A stretch of 64,000 nt of DNA from Candidatus Pantoea edessiphila (GTDB lineage: Bacteria > Pseudomonadota > Gammaproteobacteria > Enterobacterales > Enterobacteriaceae): positions 124,001 to 188,000 of the forward strand of contig NZ_PDKT01000001.1 in NCBI RefSeq assembly GCF_002933315.1. The letters are read 5' to 3'. The position numbers and the translations under genes are program-made. Under the pieces are notes generated by a model, which saw nothing but the letters and a program-made list of their open reading frames with translations, did no database searches and had not been told where the DNA came from. Below, piece by piece: positions 19,896 to 30,940 of the stretch. Within the stretch, counting starts at the first letter, position 1, and every line of letters starts with the position of its first letter.

Positions 19896-20879
19896 ATGTC
19901 TAAACTATCATATTTGATAGCTGAAGCCATGTTAAATATAGATAATTCTAAAGATATTAATGAGCTTGAATTAATTCGTATTAAATATCTTGGAAAAAAA
20001 GGATCTATAAAACAACTAATAAATGAATTATATGATATGCCAGAAAAAGAACGTGCACAAGAAGGTGCAAAGCTTAATCATGCTAAGAAACAAATAATAT
20101 CATATATAAAGGCTCATAAAAGTAAACTAGAGTATATTTTATTAAATTTACGTTTATCACAAGAACAAATAGATATATCTCTCCCTGGTCGTCGAATCAA
20201 ACAAGGCGGTTTACATCCTATTACTATTACGATGGATCGTATTGAATTGTGTTTTAGCTCATTAGGTTTTACAGTAGTTAATGGTTTTGAAATTGAAGAT
20301 AAATATTATAATTTCGATGCACTTAATATTCCAGAGCATCATCCATCACGTACTAATCAAGATACTTTTTGGTTAAATGAATTTGCTTTATTACGTACTC
20401 AAACTTCAGGAGTACAAATTCGTACAATGAAAAAACAGAAACCGCCAATTCGCATTATTTCTTTAGGTCGTGTATATAGAAATGATTATGATCAATCTCA
20501 TACACCAATGTTTCATCAAGTAGAAGGTTTGATGATTGAAAAAGATATAAGCTTTACCAACTTAAAAAAAACTATTTATGATTTTTTATATAATTTTTTT
20601 GGGAAAAAAATACAAATTCGTTTTCGTCCATCTTATTTTCCATTTACAGAACCATCGGCTGAATTTGATATAATGAATAAAAATAATCAATGGGTAGAAG
20701 TATTAGGTTGTGGGCTTGTTCATCCAAAGATATTGATTAATATGGGTATTAACTCAGATATATATTCTGGATTTGCATTTGGAATAGGAGTAGAACGTTT
20801 AGCTGTATTACGTTATGGAATAAAAGATCTTCGCTCATTTTTTGAAAATGATTTACGTTTTCTTAGACAATTTAAATAG
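19896..20879 (+). CDS. pheS: Phenylalanyl-tRNA synthetase alpha chain
   Basis: Catalytic subunit of the alpha2beta2 PheRS. It has 327 residues, the same as E. coli. An N-terminal coiled coil for tRNA binding is followed by class II motifs: motif 2 in [23 protein letters not shown] and motif 3 in [11 protein letters not shown]. Ala294, which sets amino-acid pocket size, is present, so synthetic-site discrimination against larger Phe analogues should be retained. The gene is preceded by the attenuator hairpin and followed by pheT after 14 bp. Confidence 0.97.
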   Translation: MSKLSYLIAEAMLNIDNSKDINELELIRIKYLGKKGSIKQLINELYDMPEKERAQEGAKLNHAKKQIISYIKAHKSKLEYILLNLRLSQEQIDISLPGRRIKQGGLHPITITMDRIELCFSSLGFTVVNGFEIEDKYYNFDALNIPEHHPSRTNQDTFWLNEFALLRTQTSGVQIRTMKKQKPPIRIISLGRVYRNDYDQSHTPMFHQVEGLMIEKDISFTNLKKTIYDFLYNFFGKKIQIRFRPSYFPFTEPSAEFDIMNKNNQWVEVLGCGLVHPKILINMGINSDIYSGFAFGIGVERLAVLRYGIKDLRSFFENDLRFLRQFK

Positions 20880-20893
20880 TTTTAGGATATTAA

Positions 20894-23281
20894 ATGAAAT
20901 TCAGTGAATTATGGCTACGTGAGTGGGTTGATTTAACTCTTGATAGTAATACACTATGTAAACAAATTACTATGTTAGGTTTAGAAGTTGAAAATATTTC
21001 TTCAGTTATTAATTCATTTAATGACATAGTAACAGGTATAATCATTGAATGTAAAACACATTCAAATGCTGATAAACTTAAATTGACTAAAGTTAATATA
21101 GGAAATGGTAATGTACTAAATATCATCTGTAATTCAATTAACTGCCGTGTAGGATTAAAAGTTGCTGTAGCACCTATAGGAGCTATTTTACCTGGAGATA
21201 AAAAAGTTAAGGAAATAAATGTTCATGGAAATGTATCCGAAGGTATTATCTGCTCTTTTTCCACATTAGGAATCTCGAATATAGATGACCTTATTGAATT
21301 ACCGTCTAATATGCCTATTGGTAAAAATGCTTACAATTTTTTGAATATTCATGACAATATTATTGAAGTAAATATTACTCCAAATCGTGCTGATTGTTTC
21401 AGTATTATTGGTATAGCTCGTGATATTGCGGCATTAAATTGTTTATCATTAAAACAATTTATAAATAAACCAATTCCGGCAACGATAAATGATATTTTAT
21501 CAATTTATATAAATGAGGTAAATTCATGTCCAATTTATTTAACTAGAATCATTAAAGATATTGATATCAAAGTTACTACACCACTTTGGATAAAAGAAAA
21601 ACTGAGACGTTGTGGTATTGCCTCAGTAAATATATTGACAGATATTAACAACTATATTTTAATGGAAATTGGTCAGCCTATACAAACATTTGATCTTGAT
21701 CATATTGATGGATATATCGTTGTTCGTATGGCAAGAGAAGGTGAAGTATTAACTTTAATTGATAATAAAAAAATTAAATTAAATCCTAAAATATTAGTTA
21801 TCGCTGATAAAAATAAGATTTTATCATTAGCTGGTATTTGTGAAGGTTTTTATGCAAATATAAGTAACCAAACTAAAAATATTCTGTTAGGATCTGCTTA
21901 TTTTAATCCTTTATCTATTATTAATAATGTACGTTTTTATAATTTAAATAGTGAAGCATCACATAGATATGAACGTGGTGTTGACTATAAACTACAATAT
22001 AAAGCAATTGAGTATGCAACTAAATTAATTATAGATATTTGTAATGGGAAAGCTGGTCCGATTACAGATTATACAAACTATAAATCATTACCATCTAATA
22101 TAATAATTGATTTAAATCGTAAAAAATTAGATCGTTTAGTTGGTTTTACAATTACTGATACTAATGTTAGTGATATATTAACAAGACTTGGTTTTTGTAT
22201 ATATAAAAAAAATGGTAAATGGATAGTAACAGTACCAAGTTGGCGTTTTGATATTCTTCTTGAAGAAGATTTAATTGAAGAAATAATACGTATTTTCGGT
22301 TATGAAAATATTCCTAATATACCTGCTACAACGCAATTAGTAATAACAGAACAGCTAGATACTAATTTATTATTAAAACGTATAAAAAATTTCTTAGTTG
22401 ATAAGGGATATCAAGAAGTAATTACCTATAGTTTTGTTGATCCTAAATTACAAAAATTATTACATCCAAATCAGAATGCTGTTCCTATTATAAATCCTAT
22501 ATCTCAAGATATGTCAGTTATGCGCCTATCATTATGGACTGGATTAATTAATATACTAATTTATAATCAAAATTACCAACAAAATAAAATACGTTTATTT
22601 GAAAGTGGATATTGCTTTATACCAAATAAGAAATTCAAGTTAGGAGTTGGTCAAAAATTTATGATAGCAGGTATATTAAGCGGTAATATATCTGAAGAAC
22701 ACTGGGATTTTAAACCACAATTAATAGATTTCTATGATTTAAAAGGAGATTTGGAATCCTTATTTGAATTATCTAATAATATAAAAAATATAAGTTTTCA
22801 TCCTGAAGTAAATTTAGCCCTTCATCCAGGGAAAAGTGCAGCAATTTATTTATGTGACAAAAAAATTGGATTTATAGGTGCAATACATCCAAATATACAA
22901 AATAAATTAAAAATCAAAAATGAAACTCTAGTTTTTGAATTGTTCTGGAATGAACTAACAAGTTATAAACCTGTTTTTAAGGTACAAGAAATTTCGCGTT
23001 TTCCAATAAATCGTAGGGATATTTCTATTATAGTAGATGAAATTATTCCTGCAGAAGATATTATTGCTTTATGTAAAAAAATTGGCATAAATCAGTTAGT
23101 TGGGATAAACTTATTAGATGTGTACCGTGGCAAAGGTATTTCTAAAGGTTATAAAAGTTTAACAATGAGCTTAATTTTACAAGATACTAAACGGACACTT
23201 AAAGAAGAAGAGATTGCTATAATAGTAAATAAGTATATTATGGCATTGAAAGAAAAATTCCAAGTAACCTTGAGGAATTAA
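20894..23281 (+). CDS. pheT: Phenylalanyl-tRNA synthetase beta chain with degenerate editing site
   Basis: 795 residues, the same as E. coli. Order: EMAP/OB-like tRNA-binding domain (about 40-150), B3/B4 editing domain (about 210-390), B5, catalytic-like module and C-terminal ferredoxin-fold anticodon domain ([12 protein letters not shown] onward). The editing pocket known from E. coli is largely replaced: Arg244 is Ala243, His265 is Gln264, Gly318 is Glu317, Glu334 is Gly333 and Thr354 is Ser353; Ala356 is kept as Ala355. Hydrolysis of Tyr-tRNA-Phe is therefore unlikely. The neighbouring SHRYERGVD is conserved, so the alignment is secure. ihfA follows after 4 bp. Confidence 0.97.
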   Translation: MKFSELWLREWVDLTLDSNTLCKQITMLGLEVENISSVINSFNDIVTGIIIECKTHSNADKLKLTKVNIGNGNVLNIICNSINCRVGLKVAVAPIGAILPGDKKVKEINVHGNVSEGIICSFSTLGISNIDDLIELPSNMPIGKNAYNFLNIHDNIIEVNITPNRADCFSIIGIARDIAALNCLSLKQFINKPIPATINDILSIYINEVNSCPIYLTRIIKDIDIKVTTPLWIKEKLRRCGIASVNILTDINNYILMEIGQPIQTFDLDHIDGYIVVRMAREGEVLTLIDNKKIKLNPKILVIADKNKILSLAGICEGFYANISNQTKNILLGSAYFNPLSIINNVRFYNLNSEASHRYERGVDYKLQYKAIEYATKLIIDICNGKAGPITDYTNYKSLPSNIIIDLNRKKLDRLVGFTITDTNVSDILTRLGFCIYKKNGKWIVTVPSWRFDILLEEDLIEEIIRIFGYENIPNIPATTQLVITEQLDTNLLLKRIKNFLVDKGYQEVITYSFVDPKLQKLLHPNQNAVPIINPISQDMSVMRLSLWTGLINILIYNQNYQQNKIRLFESGYCFIPNKKFKLGVGQKFMIAGILSGNISEEHWDFKPQLIDFYDLKGDLESLFELSNNIKNISFHPEVNLALHPGKSAAIYLCDKKIGFIGAIHPNIQNKLKIKNETLVFELFWNELTSYKPVFKVQEISRFPINRRDISIIVDEIIPAEDIIALCKKIGINQLVGINLLDVYRGKGISKGYKSLTMSLILQDTKRTLKEEEIAIIVNKYIMALKEKFQVTLRN

Positions 23282-23285
23282 CCCT

Positions 23286-23588
23286 ATGGCGCTTACAAAA
23301 GCTGAAATGTCAGAATACCTATTTGAAAAACTGAGTTTAAGTAAACGTGATTCAAAAGAACTAGTAGAAATTTTTTTTGAAGAAATTCGTTGTACTTTAG
23401 AATATGGAGAAAAAGTTAAACTTTCTGGATTTGGTAATTTTGATCTACGTAATAAAAACCAACGTCCAGGTAGGAATCCTAAAACCGGAGAAGATGTTCC
23501 AATTAGTGCTAGACGTGTAGTTACGTTTCGTCCAGGACAAAAATTAAAAAATAGAATTGAAAACGCAATTTTTAAAAAAAATAATTGA
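23286..23588 (+). CDS. ihfA: Integration host factor alpha subunit
   Basis: DNA-bending nucleoid protein that works as a heterodimer with IhfB. It has 100 residues (E. coli 99). It carries the HU/IHF signature [22 protein letters not shown] with the beta-arm Pro of the RPGRNP segment that intercalates into DNA. GAGGA precedes the ATG at the end of pheT, 4 bp from its stop, so it is the last gene of the thrS-to-ihfA cluster. A clear terminator follows. The ihfB partner is not in the window. Confidence 0.97.
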   Translation: MALTKAEMSEYLFEKLSLSKRDSKELVEIFFEEIRCTLEYGEKVKLSGFGNFDLRNKNQRPGRNPKTGEDVPISARRVVTFRPGQKLKNRIENAIFKKNN

Positions 23589-23599
23589 ATTTTATATTT

Positions 23600-23629
23600 A
23601 CAGAAAAGCCCAAATCAAGGCTTTTCTGT
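23600..23629 (+). terminator. Terminator after ihfA
   Basis: Perfect 11-bp stem ACAGAAAAGCC, 8-nt loop, GGCTTTTCTGT, beginning 12 bases after the ihfA stop and followed by TTAAAT. It contains most of the G/C in this spacer and ends the thrS-ihfA cluster. Confidence 0.85.
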
Positions 23630-23630
23630 T

Positions 23631-24017
23631 TAAATATTGATTTGTCAATTTTTATATTTTAATTTAAATTAAAATTAATTTATTTTTAATAACATTATTT
23701 TTTAATTTTATATTTTAGTTTTTATCTTTAAGTTAGTAATTTTGTAAAAAATAACATTCTAAATATAATATATAAAAATTATGTATAATCTAGACATTTT
23801 ATATTTTTAATTTAAATATTATTTAAAGATAGATAATATTTATTAAATAATAATATAGTTAATCATATTTTAATCACAATTGTAAATTTTAATTATAAAA
23901 GTTAATTGATTTATTAAAACTATTATCTAAGAACTTAATTTCATTAATATAAATGATTATATAAAATAAGGAAAACAATTGAAGCATTTTAATTTTTTTG
24001 ATAAAAGGACAAGTTAA
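23631..24017. other. 387-bp spacer between ihfA and ppsA
   Basis: Almost pure A+T, no gene seen. btuCED, nlpC and ppsR, which lie between these genes in E. coli, are missing. An AAAGGA ribosome-binding site for ppsA is near the right end. Confidence 0.55.
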
Positions 24018-26399
24018 ATGTATAGCAAAACAGGTCAACCACTAATACTTTGGTACCATCAAATAAGTATTGATGATATTAAATTAGTTGGAGGTAAAAA
24101 TGCTTCTATAGGTGAAATGATCAACAAACTATCGACTTTTGGTATTAATGTTCCTAATGGATATGTAACTACATCTTATGCATTTAATCAATTTCTTAAT
24201 CAAGATGGAATGAATCATGATATTTATAATCTTTTAGACAAAACTAATTTAAATGAAATTAATAACTTACATAAAGTCAGCAAACAAATTAAACAGTGGA
24301 TTTTAAGTAAACCATTACCAACACAACTAGAAATAGAAATTTGCAAGGCTTATAAGATTATATTCAATGATGATATCACTGCATCTTTTGCTATAAGATC
24401 TTCAGCAACTGCTGAAGATCTTCCAGAATCATCTTTTGCTGGTTTGCAATCAACATATTTAAATATGAGAACAATTGATTCAGTTTTACTTGCTATTAAA
24501 AAAGTATATGCATCATTATTTAGTGTAAGAGCAATTTCGTATCGTATTCATAGAGGATATCATCATCATGATATATCTTTATCAGTAGGTATACAACGTA
24601 TGATTCGTTCTGATAAAGCATGTTCTGGTGTAATGTTTACTATTGATACTGAATCAGGGTTTGATAAAGTAGTTTTTATTACAGCTTCATTAGGTTTAGG
24701 AGAAATGATTGTACAAGGTGCTGTAAATCCAGATGAATTTTATGTTTATAAACCTGCATTGCTATCTAATAGAACATCAATAATTCGTCGTATTATTGGA
24801 TCTAAAAAAGTCAAAATGATTTATTCCGATTATGATAAAAATAATACTCAAGTGAGTATTGAATCAGTGCTACAATCGGAAAGAGACCAATTTTGTTTAA
24901 ATGATCAAGATATTCAAACATTAGCAAGACAAGCTATTTTAATTGAAAATTATTACAAACGCCCCATGGACATTGAATGGGGAAAAGATGGAATAACTGG
25001 TAAATTATTTATCTTACAAGCACGTCCAGAAACTGTTTTTACAAAAACTAATGTAATAAAACATTATACTTTAGAAAAAAAAGGAGAAATATTAGTTAAA
25101 GGTCGTGCTATAGGAAATAGGATTGGATCGGGTCAAGTTAAAATTATTTTTGATTATAATAAAATAAATCTTATTGATGAAGGAGATGTTTTAGTAACTG
25201 ATTTAACAGGTCCAGATTGGGAACCAATTATGAAAAAAGTTTCTGCAATAGTTACTAATCGTGGGGGTCGTACCTGCCATGCTGCAATTATTGCACGCGA
25301 ATTAGGCATTCCAGCAGTAGTTGGATGTGGAAATGCAACTGATATCCTTAAAAATTTTCCTGAGGTAACAGTATCTTGTGCTGAAGGTGATACTGGATAT
25401 GTATATAAAAATTTACTGAAATTTACTATAAATAGTTTAAAAGTTAATAATATGCCTAAATTACCATTGAATATTATGATGAATATTGGTAATCCAGATC
25501 AAGCATTTAATTTTGCATCATTACCCAATGAAGGAGTTGGTCTTGCTCGTTTAGAATTTATCATAAGTAGTATGATAGGTATACATCCAAAAGCAGCATT
25601 AGAGTTTAACAAACAAATACCAGAAGTAAAAGATAAAATTTTAAAAATTATTAAAGGATTTAAAAATCCTGTAGAGTTTTATATTTCACGTTTAACTGAA
25701 GGTATTGCAACATTAGCTGCTGCTTTTTTCCCTAAAAAGGTAATTATACGTTTTTCTGATTTTAAAACTAATGAATATGCCAATTTGATTGGAGGAACAT
25801 ATTATGAAACTAAAGAAGAAAATCCTATGATAGGTTTTCGCGGAGCAATAAGATATATAGATAAGTATTTTCAAGATTGTTTTAATCTTGAATGTGAAGC
25901 TATTAAAAGAGCACGTAATCAAATAGGATTAACTAATATAGAAATAATGGTTCCTTTTGTAAGGACTGTCAAAGAAGCAGAAAATATCATTAAAGAATTA
26001 AGTAATCAAGGATTAAATCGTGGTGATAATGGTCTGAAAATACTTATGATGTGTGAAATACCATCTAATGCTTTATTAGCAGAAAAATTTTTACAATATT
26101 TTGACGGATTTTCAATTGGTTCTAATGATATGACCCAATTAACTTTAGGTATAGATCGTGATTCTAATATGGTTGCTTCTTCATTTAATGAGTTTGATGA
26201 ATCCTTGAAAATTTTAATGTCTATAGCAATTCAGGCAGCTAAGAAACAACATAAGTATGTTGGTATTTGCGGTCAAGGAATTTCTGATAATCCTAATCTT
26301 GCAGTTTGGTTAATAAAACAAGGAGTAGATAGTTTATCTTTAAATCCAGATAATATCGTAGAATCTTGGTTAAAAATCGCAGAATTAAATAATTTATAG
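24018..26399 (+). CDS. ppsA: Phosphoenolpyruvate synthase
   Basis: Converts pyruvate and ATP to PEP, AMP and phosphate for gluconeogenesis. It has 793 residues (E. coli 792). Order: N-terminal ATP-binding domain beginning LVGGKNASIGEM; the central phosphohistidine domain with GGRTCHAAIIARELGIPAVVG, His near residue 420; and the C-terminal PEP/pyruvate barrel with GSNDMTQLTLGIDRD and the catalytic Cys in GICGQG. The regulatory kinase/phosphorylase gene ppsR, divergent from ppsA in E. coli, is absent here, so the enzyme may be unregulated by that route. Confidence 0.97.
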   Translation: MYSKTGQPLILWYHQISIDDIKLVGGKNASIGEMINKLSTFGINVPNGYVTTSYAFNQFLNQDGMNHDIYNLLDKTNLNEINNLHKVSKQIKQWILSKPLPTQLEIEICKAYKIIFNDDITASFAIRSSATAEDLPESSFAGLQSTYLNMRTIDSVLLAIKKVYASLFSVRAISYRIHRGYHHHDISLSVGIQRMIRSDKACSGVMFTIDTESGFDKVVFITASLGLGEMIVQGAVNPDEFYVYKPALLSNRTSIIRRIIGSKKVKMIYSDYDKNNTQVSIESVLQSERDQFCLNDQDIQTLARQAILIENYYKRPMDIEWGKDGITGKLFILQARPETVFTKTNVIKHYTLEKKGEILVKGRAIGNRIGSGQVKIIFDYNKINLIDEGDVLVTDLTGPDWEPIMKKVSAIVTNRGGRTCHAAIIARELGIPAVVGCGNATDILKNFPEVTVSCAEGDTGYVYKNLLKFTINSLKVNNMPKLPLNIMMNIGNPDQAFNFASLPNEGVGLARLEFIISSMIGIHPKAALEFNKQIPEVKDKILKIIKGFKNPVEFYISRLTEGIATLAAAFFPKKVIIRFSDFKTNEYANLIGGTYYETKEENPMIGFRGAIRYIDKYFQDCFNLECEAIKRARNQIGLTNIEIMVPFVRTVKEAENIIKELSNQGLNRGDNGLKILMMCEIPSNALLAEKFLQYFDGFSIGSNDMTQLTLGIDRDSNMVASSFNEFDESLKILMSIAIQAAKKQHKYVGICGQGISDNPNLAVWLIKQGVDSLSLNPDNIVESWLKIAELNNL

Positions 26400-27012
26400 T
26401 AATTGATAAAGCTTGATCAATCTGTTATTGTCATTTATAATCAATTAATTATTATTAATAAGATTCTATATATGGATTTATGGTTTTTCATTGTAATATC
26501 CACATTGTATGAAAATTTCTGTTAGCTCTTCATAAATATCAATAAAAATTCAAAACTTCACATAAATATTTTGATAAATTAAATTCACATAAAAACTTAA
26601 AAATTGAAATAAATGTTAAAATTAATACCAATTCGGTTACGGTATAATTTAATTTGTCTAAAATAAAATCATAAATAGTTAAGTATTTTAAATTACAAAT
26701 ATGAATTATTTTAGATAATTTTTATCGAAAATTTATAAATAATATATTAATAATTTTATTAATATCTAATTCATTATCATGATATACTCATACTAATGTA
26801 AATATTCGAAATAAAACATTAAATTTATTTTACTATAAACAGCAAAAGTTATTAATAAACGAATTATAAATTATTTAATAAATTATAATTTAAATTTATT
26901 AAATAATTTAATTAAAAAATATATGGACACAATAAATTATTAAAATATAACTGCATATATAAAATATTCCATTTTAACAAATATGAAATTAAAATATGGA
27001 GAATATGTAAAT
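26400..27012. other. About 610-bp spacer before the suf operon
   Basis: No gene or RNA seen. It contains a GC-bearing imperfect hairpin around 26626-26652 (ATACC paired with GGTAT) and a 17-bp AT-only perfect inverted repeat at 26868-26909. No IscR, Fur or OxyR site could be recognised by eye for suf. Confidence 0.5.
26868..26909. repeat. 17-bp perfect inverted repeat upstream of sufA
   Basis: AAATTATTTAATAAATT, an 8-nt loop, then AATTTATTAAATAATTT. It is composed only of A and T and lies about 100 bp before the sufA start. It could be a leader hairpin, a terminator of upstream transcription or a protein site. Confidence 0.5.
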
Positions 27013-27390
27013 ATGGATACAGCAACAGGTACTGATCATATTGCAAATAGTGATTTCATATGGAAGGGATTTACATTAACTGAATCTGCAGAAAAACAAA
27101 TACTTTTTTTAATTAATAAAAATCCTAAAATAAAGGGATTATGGTTAGGTATAAAAAAATCTGGTTGTGCAGGTTTTAGATATGTTATGAATTTAATACA
27201 AAATCCATCAAATAAAGATCTGAAGTTTTCATTTCAGTATGTTACTTTATTTGTATCTCTTCAAGCAATGCCTTTTATTGATGGTACTGAAATAGATTAC
27301 ATTAGTGAAGGATTAAATCATAATTTTAAATTTAATAACCCTAAAGCTCAGCACTCTTGTGGGTGTGGTGAAAGTTTCAGCATAGAGTAA
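27013..27390 (+). CDS. sufA: Fe-S cluster carrier SufA
   Basis: A-type carrier that receives Fe-S clusters from SufBCD and passes them to target enzymes. From the ATG at 27013 it has 125 residues (E. coli 122). The three ligand cysteines are Cys52 in SGCAGF and Cys116/Cys118 in CGCGES. The start at 27013 has GGAG eleven bases before it and fits the family; an in-frame ATG at 26983 would add ten residues with no ribosome-binding site. First gene of a complete sufABCDSE operon, with 8 bp to sufB. Confidence 0.94.
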   Translation: MDTATGTDHIANSDFIWKGFTLTESAEKQILFLINKNPKIKGLWLGIKKSGCAGFRYVMNLIQNPSNKDLKFSFQYVTLFVSLQAMPFIDGTEIDYISEGLNHNFKFNNPKAQHSCGCGESFSIE

Positions 27391-27398
27391 CTACAAAA

Positions 27399-28889
27399 AT
27401 GTCACAAAATATGAGATCATCTGAAAATATTGTATTTCAAGAAGATAGTATAAATTATAAAGAAGGTTTTTTCACCAAATTAAAAACCGAAACAATTGCT
27501 CAAGGTATTAATGAAGATATTATACGTGAAATTTCAAATAGAAGGAATGAACCAACCTGGATGTTAGATTTTCGTCTTAAAGCCTTCAATATTTGGTTGA
27601 AGATGGAAGAACCACATTGGTTAAAGGGAAACTACGATAAAATTAACTATCAAGATTATATTTATTACTCTACACCTTCATGTAATAGTTGTAATAGTGC
27701 CTATTCAACAGAAATTAATAATAATTCTTTAAAAACAAAAAATCATTTTAATTATTTGACCAAAGAAGTAGAAAATACTTTTAATAAATTAGGCATTCCA
27801 TTACATGAAGGTAGTGAAGTTGCAATTGATGCTATTTTTGATTCTGTTTCGGTTGTAACAACATATAAGAATGCATTATCTAAATATGGGATTATTTTTT
27901 GTTCTTTTAATGATGCAATTCAACAATATCCAGATTTAGTAAAGAAATATCTTGGAAGTGTAGTACCAATAAATGATAATTTTTATGCATCTTTAAATTC
28001 TGCCGTAGCATCAGACGGTACATTTGTTTATGTTCCGAAAGGTGTGCATTGTCCTATGGAATTATCTACTTATTTTCGTATTAATGCAGAAAAAACTGGA
28101 CAATTTGAAAGAACCATATTAATAGCAGAAGAGGATAGTTATGTAAGTTATATAGAAGGATGTTCAGCTCCTATAAATAGTACTCATCAATTACATGCAG
28201 CTGTAGTAGAAGTAATCATTCATAAAAATGCTGAAGTAAAATATTCTACTGTACAAAATTGGTTTCCTGGTCATCAGGGAAAAGGTGGCATTCTAAATTT
28301 TGTTACTAAAAGGGCACTATGCAAAGGAAACAACAGTAAAATGTCTTGGACACAATCCGAAACTGGTTCTGCTATTACTTGGAAATATCCAAGTTGCATT
28401 TTGAAGGGAGATAATTCAGTAGGTAAATTTTATTCAGTCGCATTAACTACTGGATATCAACAGGCTGATAGTGGTACCAAAATGATTCATATTGGAAGGA
28501 ATACTAAATCTACTATTATATCAAAAGGAATATCTGCTGGTAATAGCAAAAATACATATCGAGGATTAGTTAAAATATTACCTAATGCAAAAAATGCACG
28601 AAATTTTACACAATGTGATTCTATGTTAATTGGTTGTGATTGTAGTTCACATACGTTTCCATATATAGAAAATTGTACAAGTACAGCACAATTAGAACAT
28701 GAAGCCACAACCTCACGTATCGGTGAGGATCAAATGTTCTATTTTTTACAACGTGGTATAAGTACAGAAGATGCTATTTTAATGATAGTTAACGGTTTTT
28801 GTAAAGATGTATTTTCTAAATTACCATTAGAATTTGCTGTAGAAGCTCAAAAATTGCTATCTATTAGTCTTGAACATAGTGTTGGTTAA
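27399..28889 (+). CDS. sufB: Fe-S scaffold subunit SufB
   Basis: Part of the SufBC2D scaffold on which clusters are built. It has 496 residues (E. coli 495). The beta-helix core region with [20 protein letters not shown] and the C-terminal [19 protein letters not shown], which includes the conserved cluster-building Cys near residue 405, are present. Only the N-terminal region is more divergent. It is followed by sufC after 48 bp with AAAGGA before its ATG. Confidence 0.97.
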   Translation: MSQNMRSSENIVFQEDSINYKEGFFTKLKTETIAQGINEDIIREISNRRNEPTWMLDFRLKAFNIWLKMEEPHWLKGNYDKINYQDYIYYSTPSCNSCNSAYSTEINNNSLKTKNHFNYLTKEVENTFNKLGIPLHEGSEVAIDAIFDSVSVVTTYKNALSKYGIIFCSFNDAIQQYPDLVKKYLGSVVPINDNFYASLNSAVASDGTFVYVPKGVHCPMELSTYFRINAEKTGQFERTILIAEEDSYVSYIEGCSAPINSTHQLHAAVVEVIIHKNAEVKYSTVQNWFPGHQGKGGILNFVTKRALCKGNNSKMSWTQSETGSAITWKYPSCILKGDNSVGKFYSVALTTGYQQADSGTKMIHIGRNTKSTIISKGISAGNSKNTYRGLVKILPNAKNARNFTQCDSMLIGCDCSSHTFPYIENCTSTAQLEHEATTSRIGEDQMFYFLQRGISTEDAILMIVNGFCKDVFSKLPLEFAVEAQKLLSISLEHSVG

Positions 28890-28937
28890 TATTTTGCATT
28901 AATTTCCATTGAATGATGGAAAGGAATAAATAATATT

Positions 28938-29681
28938 ATGTTAAACATAAAAGAATTAGATGTCAGTATTGATAATAAAATTATTTTAAATAAATTAAAT
29001 CTAACAATACAACCAGGAGAAATTCATGCCATTATGGGTCCTAATGGTTCAGGAAAAAGTACTCTATCCTCTACTATAACTGGACGTGGGGAATACAAAA
29101 TTATTCATGGAGAAATAAATTTTAAAAACAAAGATTTATTAAAATTAGCACCAGAAGAAAGAGCTGGCGAAGGAATTTTTATGGCTTTTCAATATCCAGT
29201 TGAAATTCCTGGAGTTAGCAATCGATTTTTTTTACAAACTGCAGTTAATGAAATTCGTAAATACAGACATCAAAAAGAATTAGATCGTTTTGAATTTCAA
29301 AATCTTATTAAAGAAAAAATCAATATTCTAAATATGCCAATAGGTTTGCTCGAACGTAATGTAAATGTAGGCTTTTCTGGAGGGGAGAAAAAGCGGAATG
29401 ATATTTTGCAAATGTCTTTATTAGAACCAGAATTATGTATTTTAGATGAAACTGATTCTGGTTTAGATATTGATGCACTAAAAATTATATCAAATGGCGT
29501 AAATAATTTAAGAAATAAAACACGCTCTTTTATTATTATTACACATTATCAACGTATTCTTGATTATATCAAGCCAGATATAGTACATGTTTTATACAAA
29601 GGTAGTATAGTAAAATCTGGTGATTTTTCATTGGTTAGACAGTTAGAGGAACATGGTTATGGCTGGCTTACCGAAAAGTAA
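28938..29681 (+). CDS. sufC: Fe-S assembly ATPase SufC
   Basis: ABC-type ATPase of the SufBCD scaffold. It has 247 residues (E. coli 248). Walker A GPNGSGKST, Q loop in AFQYPVEIPG, signature FSGGEKKRND and Walker B LCILDETDSGLD are intact, and the H-loop His is in IITHYQRIL. The end reads YGWLTEK and overlaps the start of sufD by 23 bp, the same overlap style as E. coli. Confidence 0.97.
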   Translation: MLNIKELDVSIDNKIILNKLNLTIQPGEIHAIMGPNGSGKSTLSSTITGRGEYKIIHGEINFKNKDLLKLAPEERAGEGIFMAFQYPVEIPGVSNRFFLQTAVNEIRKYRHQKELDRFEFQNLIKEKINILNMPIGLLERNVNVGFSGGEKKRNDILQMSLLEPELCILDETDSGLDIDALKIISNGVNNLRNKTRSFIIITHYQRILDYIKPDIVHVLYKGSIVKSGDFSLVRQLEEHGYGWLTEK

Positions 29682-30936
29682 TGGTGTCACCTTGCAACAG
29701 TGGTATCAATTATTTAAGTTAAATGGCATTTGTCGTTCAAGTCAATCTAAAAAACATTGGGATCAGTTAGTTAAAACTGGTTTCCCAGATAGCAAAAACG
29801 AAAATTGGAAATATACTCCATTAAATGTACTTTTATCACAACAATTTATTTCACCAAAAAGAAAAGAATTAACTATAAATACAATCAATCAATTATCAAT
29901 AATTAAAAATGCTTTTAGGTTAGTTTTTATTAATGGATACTTTGCATCATCATTAAGTTTTTATGACAATAAACTATTTGAAGTTAAAAACATAACTGCA
30001 TCTGAAAATATAAATTTACCTGAACCAATTCAACCTGAAATATTTTTACATTTAACTGAAAGTCTAAAAGAAGAAATTACTGTCATTCGTTTATCAAGTA
30101 ATACTGAAATTTTAATACCTATTTACTTACTACATATAACTGATGGTTATAAATCTGGTCTTAATACAGTTAATTATCGTCACCATTTTATTTTAGAAAA
30201 TAATACTAAAGCTGAAGTTATAGAGCACTTTGTCACTTTAAATTCAACTGCACATTTTACTGGTTCACGTTTAACTTTTAAAATAGATAACAATGTAAAT
30301 TTAAAACATACTAAATTGGGATTTGAAAATAATAAAAGTTATCATTTTTCACATAATGATATGATTATTGGTTTTAATTCAAATATAATCAGTAATACTT
30401 TTATAATAGGTACAAATATGGGTCGACATAATACTAGTGTAAAACTCAATGGTGAAAAGTCTCAAGTAGTAATTAATAGTTTATCCTTACCAAAAGGCCA
30501 AGAATTAATAGATATACGTACTTATTTAGAGCATAATAACAGTCATTGTATAAGTCGTCAAATACATAAAAATATCGTATTAGAAAACAGTCGTGCAGTT
30601 TTTAATGGCCATATTAAAGTTTCTTCAAATGCAATTAAAACTGATGGCCATATGATCAATAAGAATTTATTATTATCTGATAAAGCTGAAGTGAATACTA
30701 AACCGCAACTACAAATTTATGCAGATGATGTAAAATGTAGCCATGGAGTAACTATTGGATGCATTGATGATGAACAAATTTTTTATTTAAGATCTAGAGG
30801 TATTAAAGAAAACGATGCAAAAGCAATATTAATAAATGCATTTTCTATGGAATTAATTGAAATTTTAGAAAACGATTTAATAATTAAAGAAATTTTAAAT
30901 CATATAGATAAACGTATATTTAAAGGAGATATGTGA
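29659..30936 (+). CDS. sufD: Fe-S scaffold subunit SufD
   Basis: Partner of SufB in the scaffold, needed for iron entry. From 29659 it has 425 residues (E. coli 423) and begins [15 protein letters not shown], matching the E. coli MAGLPNSSN start. GAGGA lies eight bases upstream, which favours this ATG over one two codons earlier at 29653. The C-terminal [14 protein letters not shown] contains the conserved His near residue 360. It overlaps sufC by 23 bp, so translation is probably coupled. Confidence 0.95.
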   Translation: MAGLPKSNGVTLQQWYQLFKLNGICRSSQSKKHWDQLVKTGFPDSKNENWKYTPLNVLLSQQFISPKRKELTINTINQLSIIKNAFRLVFINGYFASSLSFYDNKLFEVKNITASENINLPEPIQPEIFLHLTESLKEEITVIRLSSNTEILIPIYLLHITDGYKSGLNTVNYRHHFILENNTKAEVIEHFVTLNSTAHFTGSRLTFKIDNNVNLKHTKLGFENNKSYHFSHNDMIIGFNSNIISNTFIIGTNMGRHNTSVKLNGEKSQVVINSLSLPKGQELIDIRTYLEHNNSHCISRQIHKNIVLENSRAVFNGHIKVSSNAIKTDGHMINKNLLLSDKAEVNTKPQLQIYADDVKCSHGVTIGCIDDEQIFYLRSRGIKENDAKAILINAFSMELIEILENDLIIKEILNHIDKRIFKGDM

Positions 30937-30940
30937 CATT

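Noticed and set aside
26983-27012. Ten-residue N-terminal extension of SufA
   Set aside because: It lacks a ribosome-binding site and is absent from the family; GGAG fits the downstream ATG.
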